From: Ectocarpus siliculosus
Lineage: Eukaryota; Sar; Phaeophyceae; Ectocarpales; Ectocarpaceae
Length of the DNA: 64,000 bases
Direction of reading: 5' to 3'
NCBI GenBank assembly: GCA_000310025.1
Contig: FN649734.1
Location: forward strand, 3,582,414 to 3,646,413
Below, in pieces: positions 1-9,453 of the stretch. Every line of letters begins with the position of its first letter. Position 1 is the first letter of the stretch. The position numbers were made by a program, and so were the translations under genes. A model generated the notes under the pieces. The model saw only the letters and a list, made by a program, of their open reading frames with translations. It searched no databases and was not told where the DNA came from.

Positions 1-2966
1 GGTCGGATGGCGGGTGGCGGTGGCGAGCACAATCTCTCCTTCTCTCAGAGAATAGCCATTCTCTCTCTCTCTCTCGAGAAAATAATACCTCCGAGGAAGA
101 AGAGACGATAAAGCTACAGCATCAATCTACAACAGCAGCAGCAGCAGCAGCAGCAGCCGAAAAAAAACACCAGGACCGTCCTCGGCGCATACCTAACATT
201 TACGCATACCTCGGCTCCGGCGCTACAGGCACGCGACCTCGACGTCGACGCCGCTGGCAGTGGTGGCGGCGGGAACCGCCGTCGGTCGGAGAGGAAGGAG
301 CACGGCCGCCCGAGATGCTGGCACCTCCTACACTCGGGAGCGGACGCCGTCCACGTCGCCGTCTCCTCGCACCTTAGCTGCCGACACCAGCAACACGAAA
401 AAATACACCCATCCGAGATATCGTTTGGTTGATCAAGAAGATGGGGCGATGGTTTGCATGATGCCTTAGCTGTTAGACCAATAACCACGCATGATACTGA
501 GCTATGTCATTGTCGGTACTACTAAGCGGTTAGCTGTCCGGTGCGGAGAATATTGTTGGTCGTCTGTTGTTCAGCGATAATAAATACCGTTGCCAGCGCT
601 GTGAGATTTGTACGTCGAAGGTCGTACGCTATGTAGACGCAGCGAGAGACGTTGTTAGGCGGGATGAATACTAAGAGGGATCTATCCTCACCATCTCCGA
701 GAAACAGCTGTCGCAACACCTGCTCCCGACATCCTCGATCGACGCGCGCTTCCACGACGCCGCTCGTCCGCCTGACAAAGGGAGAAAGTTGGCCAAAATC
801 CGGTGCCACATGAATCGGGGTTTGTAGGGGGTACGAATCAGCACTTGGTCAACGTCAAAGATGTGTAGTCGATCGACGTCAAGGATGTCTCCTCTGTGGA
901 CGTCCATCTCGACGCTTAGGTCCGTTTGGTGCAGGGGAGCGGAGGGGAGGCCAACGAATCGCAATGCGGGCCACAGTGAAGGGGGGGGGGGGGGGGGGCA
1001 TGACAAACACATGAGGTCCCACATCATGGCTTTCAGAAACGTGTTCCTTTTTAGCCGTAGAGAGACTGGCGTCTCGTCATCGGTCACCCGACAATAGCGT
1101 GACTGATGCAAACAAAAAGAGGGTCACATTTTGCTTCTTCGTGTCTGACGCAAAGAAAACAACAATCAAAAGTGGGACAACGAGCGGTTTACTTCCTCGT
1201 CTTCTTGACAGCCATAAGCGGCAAAGAAGGAGTCGAACATTCCAGTATTGGCCCCTTGTCCCCCAATACCTTCAAAGAAATGCTGCTCCAGAGGTATGAT
1301 CGCTGCCAAAGCTGGTGTACATGATTTCGACACGTCAAATGTAGCCTCCAAACCTTCCAAGGGCCACAGGTCACCAAGGGCTACTCACGGGGTTGCGAAA
1401 GACCGTCACAACTCGCCGCGCGGTGTTTTCAAAAACCAAAGCAAGCAGGTTCTTTACGCAAGGACAAACAGGTGGGCCGACGGACACGCGTTCAACCCCC
1501 CCGACCCCCTGCCAAAAAGTACCACGCCACTCATATTTCAACCATTGAGCCGGCAACAAACAAACAGCCGACAAACCTGTGGTGCTCGACACGCCGTCTT
1601 TGGTGCTCGACGCTCCGTCCCCGACGCCACCACAAACGCCTCCTATCGCATCCTCGCCCTCGTCCTCGTCTCCGCCGGCGTCGCTCCCCGCCGGCTGCTG
1701 CTGAGCCTCGCCGCCGTGCGATTGCTCCGCGACCGACACCGCGTGCTCCTTCTCTCCCACCGCAGTGGGCTCGTCGTCGCTGTCGCCATCGCCGCTGCCG
1801 CTGCCGCCGCCGCCGCCGCCCGTCCAGTCGGTCGTGGCGTGGCTGCGGCCCCGAGCGCCGGCATTCGGATCTCCGACACCTCCGACGCCGGATGATGATT
1901 GGTCACCGCTGCCTGGCGCCGCCGCCGGAGATGACGTAGATTCCGTGCTCGCTGCCACAGACGACGGAGATCCCGTGGTGGCCGCCGAAGGCTGCGGCGT
2001 CGGAGATGACGCAAATTCCGAGCTCGCCGTCGCCGAAGGTTGATCCCGGGCCTCCCTCTGCGGCAGGGGAAAATCGGATCCACTCTTAGCAGTCCGAGCA
2101 GCAGCACCACCAGCAGCACCCTTGAAAAAGGAAAAAACAAACGACGAAATATAAGAAAGTCGTGTCATCGTGTCTCGCGAGCAGCTAAGCACTGCTGCTG
2201 CCGTCATGGACAACCCCAGTCCGATGAGTAGGGCGTTTGTTCGTATACACACGAGCAGTGCTTTCCACCATAGCGACGGAGGATTCTACTACTTTCAACA
2301 CCAAACAGAGCGTCACACATGGCGATTTGCTATCTAAGTTACCCATGTTTGCACGCACGAGAGGACATGAACTCTCGTTCGGACCACAGAAGACTGATCG
2401 ACGACCTTGCCTATTGCCTATCCCCGACGCTTCAAAATATGTGCCCGTCCAATGGACGATAGTATGACGATACACGAACGGCCATTTACATACTTTTGAA
2501 ATTTGAATTTCGGGGTTTGGCGTCAATATGGAGTGGTCTAAGCTTTCATCCCTTCCTCTCCTTGCCGTATCGCGTCGCTCACCCTGTTTGCGGCAGACAA
2601 CTGCTGTTCTTTCTGAAGGCCTTGCCGTCCCTGGTCATCATGTCGCTGTTGCTGTTGCTGCTGTCGTTGCTCTTGGTGAGCAAGTAGTGGTGATTGTCGT
2701 TTCCCCGCCAGGTCCTCGTCTCCCGCTCTCCCTCCCCCTTCCACACCCAGCCGCTGCCGCTGCTGCTGCGTCTCCCCGAGGGTTGCTCGTGTAGCGCCCA
2801 GCAGCAGCCGCTGGTCGCTCCCGTCGCCGTCGTCACTCGGTGGCTGCTGCAGCGGCAGCAGCCGAGGTCGTGGCGGTCGGGGACGCTGCACGACGTTTTC
2901 ATCCTCCCGCTTCGGCCGTCGTCTCTTCTTTGACCTAGCGCGAGCATCGCTTCCAGACGCCTCCAT
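1..2966 (-). CDS. Basic Gln-rich protein with HAD-like motif (partial gene, 4 exons seen)
   Basis: The start is an ATG at 2966-2964. Exon 1 (2966-2583) ends in phase 0 at a GTGAGC donor. Exon 2 begins at 2120 after a strong pyrimidine tract ending in AAG. It stays open to a GTGAGT donor at 1388, though an earlier donor near 1580 is possible. Exon 3 (893-692) and exon 4 (377-210) also have canonical borders and agree with each other in phase. The exon 2 to exon 3 phase does not match, so an exon is missing between them. Exon 1 carries a basic nuclear-localisation-like stretch (KKRRRPKRE) and Gln runs. Exon 2 is Ser/Gly/Asp-rich low complexity. Exon 3 contains LHIFDVDQVLIRTP, a good match to HAD motif I (hhhhDxDx[T/V]). 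No further HAD motif is visible, so an enzyme function is not claimed. The gene continues off the left edge. Confidence 0.45.
61..158. repeat. Simple repeats: CT run and (CAG)n
   Basis: A short CT run (about 61-74) is followed by about nine CAG units (131-157). Both lie in probable intronic or non-coding sequence of the left-edge gene. Confidence 0.9.
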
Positions 2967-3181
2967 GCCTTGCAGTGCACCGACTGCTGCTGTGATGATG
3001 ACGATGATGATGCACAGCAGAGCGTGCTGGCCTCGCTATGCCTTGCTGTGCGTTGTGCATCGACGGGTTGACTTCACAACTCCAACTTCACGCACGGGGG
3101 GAGCGCAGAGCGAATAGTTCGTATTCAAGGGGTATATGAAGTTTGCCTTTAGTACTATCTGCGGCTCCCCTATCTCAACCG
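2967..3181. promoter_or_regulatory. Left half of a probable bidirectional promoter
   Basis: This 215-bp stretch lies between the ATG of the minus-strand gene and the MULE target site. With 9244-9453 it would have formed one 425-bp spacer between two divergent start codons before the transposon landed. No TATA box or other defined element is obvious in it. Confidence 0.4.
3173..3181. repeat. 9-bp target-site duplication, left copy
   Basis: The sequence tctcaaccg directly abuts the left terminal inverted repeat. It is repeated exactly at 9235-9243. A 9-bp duplication is the hallmark of Mutator-like elements. Confidence 0.95.
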
Positions 3182-3288
3182 GGGCGCGAATATTTGCAAT
3201 CCATGGATTATAGAAGAGAACCACAGTCCAAACATCCAGACGGATCGAAACCCCGGGAAACCGCCCGGAGTGTCCCCGAAGAGGTTCT
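3182..3288 (+). repeat. MULE left terminal inverted repeat
   Basis: This 107-bp repeat is the reverse complement of 9128-9234 with two mismatches and no gap. Weaker similarity continues inward with small gaps to about 3300. Confidence 0.95.
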
Positions 3289-3299
3289 TCTCCCTCTCC

Positions 3300-3307
3300 T
3301 ATAAAAG
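3300..3307 (+). promoter_or_regulatory. TATA-like box just inside the left TIR
   Basis: TATAAAAG lies 12 bp inside the TIR and points toward the transposase gene. It would suit a core promoter for the element's own transcription. This is judged from the motif and its position only. Confidence 0.4.
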
Positions 3308-3896
3308 CAGCGATAATCACGGCGGCGGAGAGCCGTCTGAAGGCGGCGACACGCACCCGCACGCTGGGGGAAGACGAGGAGACAACACACAACGATAACT
3401 GGTGAGATCCCGTCCCGACAGGCGTCCGTGCATCCTCTGTGTCTGTGCCTCACCCTCACCCTCTCTGTGATGTTTTTTTTGGAAATAAAATAGCAACGGC
3501 CGCACCCGCACCAGCGCCATGTGTGTGTTGGTCTGTCTCCTGTGTTGCAGCCTCCCTCATGCTGTCCCACGTGTCGATGCTGCTCTGTACCTGTTGTTGC
3601 CGTCGTACGTACGTTGGTGATCATGTGCCTGCACTGGTGTGGTCAGGCCAGGCCAGGCCCTGCCTGTTGTCCTTGCCGTATAGTCCGGAGTCTTTTCTTC
3701 TGGCTGCTCGGCTGTATGGTGGTGCTACAGCAGTGCTGGGCTGGTAGAGGTGCAGGCATTGTGCACGCACTTGCCCAACCCCTTAACTTCATGTGTCTAC
3801 CCTCCATGTTCGCGTCGTGGGACCCGTGGCCTGCCGTGCGGTAGTGTCATTGCTAGGAATGCTTCCATCCAGTGCTGCTCTGTCGGCCTCTTACGG

Positions 3897-4741
3897 TGCT
3901 CGTCATGCTGGCGCTGCGGGAGCCTTTGCGGGCTACCCTGTACAAGCCCACCCCGTACAGCAACAACAGCAGCAGATATTGACCACCAGCCCTCCGCCGG
4001 AAACGCAGGCGAGACGGGTTGATGTTTGACAAGTGCGGTTCGACGTGACACCGGCAATGTTTGTTCCGTGGGTGTAGCACGCCAGTGGATTGTCGCTGCT
4101 GTGCTGTACCTCGTGCCTTTCAACGCGTGCACGTACGGTTCGCTGTTTTCGTGTACTCAGCGGTGGACGGCGAAACGTTTCATTTGTCTTGTCTTGTGAT
4201 CAAACGTTGACATGGTGTCCTTCCATTCCGCCGCGTGGTGGGTTTCGCGTGCGGTTGCAGGCCATGCTTTCACCTCGCACTGGTCTGCCGTTGGGAACTC
4301 CGGCCCCTGTGGGTGCTCCCGATGCTGGGGCCGCCGGAGGTTTTGCGGGCTACCCTGTACAAGCCCACCCCGTACAGCAACAACAGCAGCAGACATTGAC
4401 CACCAGCCCCCCGCCGGAAACGCAGGCGAGACGGGTTGGTGCTTGACACGTGCCGTTCGGCGTGACACCCGACAATGTTTTTTTGTGTGCTTTACTTGAT
4501 GTTGCTGCTGCTGTTCCCCTTGGCCCCATGAAAAGAGCACCGGTATCTGGCATTCCCCCGGTCCACATCAAGGCTCCCTGTAGAGGCCCTGCCATTGTTT
4601 CCGTGGGTGTAGCACGCCAATTGATTGTCCCTGCTGTGCTGCACCTCGTGCCTTTCAACGCGTGCACGTTCGGTTCGCTGTTTTCGTGTACTCAGCGGTG
4701 GACGGCGAAACGTTTCATTTGTCTTGTCTTGTGAATCAAAT
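3897..4741 (+). repeat. Internal direct duplication within the MULE
   Basis: Two direct copies run from about 3897 to 4206 and from about 4312 to 4741. The second copy holds an insertion of about 100 bp near 4480-4590. Both copies can encode the peptide AGYPVQAHPVQQQQQQ followed by TTSPPPETQARR, and both are followed by a GT dinucleotide. This may be a duplicated N-terminal exon of the transposase gene. High similarity outside the peptide-coding part indicates a recent segmental duplication. Confidence 0.8.
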
Positions 4742-4943
4742 ATGGGGCAAGGAAGATTGAACTCGTTGGAGTAGGTCTACAGTGGCTCCCGTCGTATCCC
4801 ACGGTTTGTCATGGTTGGTAGTCATGATGCCGCATGACGAACGGCCCTTGAAGCGTGGTACTGCTGTCGCCTCCACATTGTTACCCTGTTTGTCTGTGAC
4901 ACGCCACTTATTTTTGTGCTCCCGGCTCTCCCATACGGCGCAG

Positions 4944-7900
4944 GTCATGGGATGAAGCCAAAAGAGGTGACGAAAGCAATGAAGGCGTTGCACGAGGACA
5001 GCGACATCGACATCAACAAGCGCGCGGTGCAGAACGCAGCTGCCATTGTGCACGGGGCGGAGAAGCCGAGAGATGCTGCCGATGCGTACGAAGAGGTGTG
5101 TCCATGTGTCCGTTGAGACTGTTGCCTCTCTTGTTTGTGTGTGGGATGTTGGGTTTTGCTCAAGGCGGTATCCGGGCGACAAGACACATACGATCGCAGG
5201 TGACAACCGGGAGAATATATGCCCCATGACACCAAACCAAGAAATGTTGGAGGTAAAAAATGTGTGCCGTGCCGTCGTCGTGGTTTTGCGCTGATGCCCT
5301 CGATGTTTCCGGGCGCTTAACATGTTGCAATTTCAGGTCATGGCCGCGACGGCCGACGGCGGAGTGTGCGAGATCAAGATGGATGACAGCGGCCGCCTGA
5401 CGCACATTCTGGTGGCGAAACGAGAGAGCAGGTAGGTCGCCGGTCGTTGTGCCCCATACGAATATTCCCCAGCCGGAAGGTTTGCTTTCATTTTAGCATC
5501 TCGCACGTACCGCTTCGCCGTCCGCAAATGTAGGACGTCTGACCGAAAGCACGCCGTAGGCAAGGGTGGGGGTGCGTTGTGACGCGTCCAACACACGTCA
5601 CACCCACAATTAAGTGCTCTCGATCCCCTTCGACGTCATGCTCCGAATACGCAGGTGGCGCTTTGGAATCGGTACGGTCACGTTGCGCTCTACGACGACA
5701 CCGCTGTCAAGAACAGATACCGTATGCCTCTCGGTGTGCTCGCTGTCGTCGATTCGGAGTATCGGACGCGGATCGTCGGCCAAAGCATAACGGCCGACAC
5801 CACAACGGACACTTTCCTGTGGATGTTGAAGAGTGCGTTGGAGTCTCGCGGGAAGCAGCCGGATACCTTCATCCAGGACGCGGACGCGGCGATGACGGCG
5901 GCGGTGCGAGAGGTGTTCCCGGACGCGCTGGCGAGGCGCAATTTATGGCACCTCAACCAGAACGTTATCAAGGCCCTCGCTAAAGTCCTTGGTGGGTACA
6001 TGAAGGTGCGCTCTACTGTGTGTGTTGGCGTGGTTAGTCTGGCCTCTCGTATTGTCCTGGTCGCGCGACGTACGCTGCCCACTCTAGCCCCCCTCCCCCA
6101 CTCCCGCTTGTATCCCCTGTGCGAGTTGGTGCGTTGTCATGGATCAGTGTCGCCTACTTGGAAGAGTGATATCCAGCGTCTCTGCGTAGACCGTGATGCG
6201 GAGACGACCTCGGCTTCGACGGAAACATACCTCACGACGTCCAGTGCACACAGAAAAAGCAGCAGCAGCAGCAGCAGGTTGTAAGCACCAATGGTATGTC
6301 GCTGAGTTTTTTCAACCCTCTCCTCGTCTCGCCTTAGCGCTAACGAAGTGTACGGGGTTGTTGGTGGCAGTCAATCGTACAGACCGGTAGCCCATATCGC
6401 AAAGGCCCCAACTCACGCAACACCCACCCGGCCCACGTCGTTTGTGTTTTCCGCAGCCTTTCATGGACGAGTTCAGGTGTGTGCGTCAGCAGCTGTCATT
6501 GGCGAAGTTCGAACGGAAGTTCAACGCCCTCATCGAAAAGTACCCGAAGGCGGAGAAGTACATGCAAGTAGTATATGACGACCGTGCACGGTGGGCGGAA
6601 TATGTGTCGCCCCTGGTGTTCTCCGTGGGTTCGTGGACGACATCAAGAGTTGAAGGTGCGTGTATGCGTCATCTGCCATCATGAGCGTTTTGTTCGAGAA
6701 CGACAGCGCATATATCGTTGTCGTTGTTTTTGGGAGTTTTTCTACGTCTGTAGGGGTTGGGGGCGGCTATCTTCCTTGCCCCCTATTTACTATGCCATTG
6801 GTGAGTGCTTCTGGACGAATTTATCGTACGCCGTCAGTGGATGACCAGTAAACAACTCCCTACATGACGCTAATGTTTACGACCTCTTCGAAACATGTGG
6901 CTGTTGTCCGGCCCCTGTTGTTCGGGATTGATGTACTTGGTCGGTGCACTGCGATCGTCCGGCTCACGTGTACATACATCTGTGGCGATGGGTGCGTCAA
7001 GTCATAGGCTTCTCTTTCAGTCGTTTGGCGTACTGCGACTTCAACGATGTCTGATGACACCAATCACTAACCTACGGTTTGGTTTGTGTGTCGCTTCTTG
7101 CGTGTTTGTCCGCCGCACACACAACAGGCCAAAACGCCCTCATCAGGGATAGGTGCAACTCGCGCTCCTCGCTTTTGGACGTGGCGAAGTACTTTTCGGG
7201 CATTCATCTGTTCCCAGAAGGATGCCGCCATGCTGCGTGACGCAATCGACCATCTGCCGCCTAATCGGATGGCGGCTCCACCAGCGACCGCTTTCAAGAG
7301 TGTGCTCGAGTCCTGCGAGTTCTCCATCGCGGGCTGGCCGCGGCGGTTCATGGAGCAAGAGATGACCGCGGCCATCACGTTTTGCCAGATGGGTGGTGGG
7401 GAGGTGGATGGACCAGAACGCGCGGCAGCTTCGGGGCGCACGTTCGAGTACATCGAGGACAAGCTTTGCGACGCCATTTACGTCTTCGGGATTCACGAGC
7501 AGCGTGATGACAAGGCCTTCGACTACCTCGTCTTGCTCTTTTCCGACGGTAGCCATCTCTGCCAGTGCCGCACACTCCAAACTCTCAGGCTATTTTGTCG
7601 CCATGTGTGGGCGGCGATGATGTACAGCCCCCGATTCAGATTCCACGTAGGCCTCCTGCACGAGCACTGGCTGACGGAAAAGGCGAGGGGAACACCGCAG
7701 CAGGACTGGCCGGATGTCGCCCGCCCTCGGTGGGTGGTATCCAACCGCCACGCTGCGAGAGAAGTGGACGGGGCGGCGGGAGAGGGAGAGGGAGAGGGGG
7801 TGGGGGGATGCAGCGGGAGGTGGAAGTCTTTCGTTGGGAGCAGCCAGACGGTGCAGACGGTCCTGTTGGACTTGAAGGAGAAGGGGCCCACGGACCAGGA

Positions 7901-8201
7901 TAGACAAGTGTTGTACGCCGACGTAACGAAGAAGCTCGGGCAAGCCGCGAGTATTTTGTCTGATCGCTTTTCACCGACAGTCGCCGTAGCCCTCGTGGAC
8001 CAATTTCTGACGATGGTCAATGTGCAAGCAGGCGGGGTAGGAACTACAACGACGGGAGGGCGGGGGGCGGCTCTCTTCATGGCCAACCCTGGAACTGTTC
8101 GCCTGCCCGCTAGGACAAGTAATAAAAGACGACCTGGCGCTGCAGAAAGATACACAAGAGGGGGTAGCAAGAGAGCCGCGACTTCGGGGTCCCAACTCTA
8201 G
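4944..8201 (+). CDS. MULE transposase (MULE domain plus SWIM zinc finger)
   Basis: Exons inferred from splice signals are 4944-5095, 5200-5252 (weak), 5337-5431, 5655-6005, 6457-6655 and 7128-8201. Residues around 5655-6005 match the MULE core: a first catalytic Asp in ALYDDTAVKNRY, a second in FIQDADAAMTAAV, then NLWHLNQN. The catalytic Glu lies in SRVEGQNALIRD, formed across the 6655/7128 junction with correct phase. The last exon carries a SWIM-type finger (CQC, then FCRH, about 7560-7610) and ends with a Ser/Gly/Arg-rich tail. The enzyme would cut and rejoin the element's ends in the nucleus. Two joints look faulty. The 5431/5655 splice is off by one base, and the frame changes between about 7195 and 7240. 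The gene may therefore be inactive, or the sequence may contain errors. More N-terminal exons probably lie in 3900-4700. Confidence 0.85.
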
Positions 8202-9127
8202 TTTCGGTGTTGCATACTTTGGGGTACGTGAGTAGCGGTACGCGGCCCTAGGTTTACGACGTCACCGGGGCATATGCCTGAACGATGTTTTGTCCCCCCC
8301 CGGCGGCAGGTCAAGGCTCGGTGTGTTGTTTTTTTTTCGCTTCGGCGTTTTTGCGCCGATCGCCGTCTGTGATGTTGTCGATTTTGTGTTTGTATGTCTA
8401 TTTGGTTGTTGCGGTGTAGCGTTCGATGGGGCCATCTGGTTCCTGTCCTGTTTTTATTTCTTTTGTTCCATTTCCTTTTCTTTTCTTTCTTCCGCCCCCT
8501 TTTTTGCCGTGTTGGGGTCATATCCAGGTCCTTTCTTTTTTTGGTGGGGGTCAGTCTATCATCAAATCGCTGTTGGATATTGATTGTTCTGTTTTGTTTT
8601 TTTCTGCGTCTATCTGTGCTTGTCGACCTGTGTGCTCTGCGAAGAAAACCGTGTGAGCCGCGTCTCGAGTTTGTTGAGCGGGCCTGCGGTGTGCGAACTA
8701 AACGATGCCTACAGATTTTGACGGCCCCATGATGACTGACATCCATCACGGCAGCACCGTGCAGCAGGTTATATCTACCAAAAAAAGAATACTGCTGTAT
8801 GTAGTTCACAAAATCTACAGCAACAATTGCTTGCAGCAGCAGAAACGCACAACAACAGCAGCACCACACGCGGATAGACACACACACAGAGAGAGACGAG
8901 CACTCCTCTAAGTACGGGGCGTTGTGTGTCGTCGTGTCCTCCTGTTCCTCTGAGGCCTAGCGTCTCCTGGGCATCCCGGGTGCGAAGGGTGGCCTTGGCG
9001 TGAAATATGTGCCAGTATGGCAGTATGGACTGTTGAGGCTGTTGCTGCAGACGAGAGCTCTGCTTCCGAAGACAACGGGCGTTAGATCCAGGCTCCGAGA
9101 TAATATTGAATTTGAGAGGGAGAGAGG
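8202..9127. other. MULE 3' non-coding segment
   Basis: This T-rich stretch (notably 8325-8625) lies between the transposase stop codon and the right TIR. A long, very basic minus-strand frame here is an antisense by-product of the T-rich composition. I see no other gene. Confidence 0.6.
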
Positions 9128-9234
9128 AGAACCTCTTCGGGGACACTCCGGGCGGTTTCCCGGGGTTTCGATCCGTCCGGATGTTTGGACTGTGGTTCTC
9201 TTTTATAATCCATGGATTGCAAATATTCGCGCCC
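9128..9234 (-). repeat. MULE right terminal inverted repeat
   Basis: This is the partner of 3182-3288, identical at 105 of 107 positions. It is followed at once by the second copy of the 9-bp duplication. Confidence 0.95.
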
Positions 9235-9243
9235 TCTCAACCG
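9235..9243. repeat. 9-bp target-site duplication, right copy
   Basis: An exact repeat of 3173-3181 (tctcaaccg). Confidence 0.95.
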
Positions 9244-9453
9244 CCGATCGTGCGATGCTTGACCGGACCAACGTTCAATCTTACGGCTCTCCATCTCCAC
9301 TTATTCAACAAAGGGTGCGCCCCAGGTCCATAACCTACTCAACGGCAGAAGGGCGGTGGCAGCAACAAGCAAGGGGGGCTTCACGAACAGAAAAGAGCGT
9401 GGAGGGGGGGTTGAATGTATGGAAACGGCATCCGCGGCATATACGGGATGTAC

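Larger units (their letters stand above)
3182..9234 (+). mobile_element. MULE (Mutator-like) DNA transposon, complete ends
   Basis: The element is 6,053 bp long, with 107-bp terminal inverted repeats (3182-3288 and 9128-9234) that differ at only two positions. It is flanked by a perfect 9-bp duplication. Inside, on the plus strand, is a multi-exon MULE transposase gene ending at 8201. Upstream of that is an internally duplicated Gln/Pro-containing segment. The near-identical repeats suggest a fairly recent insertion, yet the transposase frame appears disturbed at two places. The element sits between two divergent host genes. Confidence 0.95.

Noticed and set aside
1643-2140. Arg-rich minus-strand and Pro/Ser-rich plus-strand frames
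   Set aside because: They are alternative frames of the GCC/GGC-rich exon 2 of the left-edge gene.
8198-8887. Long, very basic minus-strand frame inside the MULE
   Set aside because: It is the antisense of a T-rich 3' non-coding stretch. The Lys/Arg bias follows from composition and there is no family resemblance.
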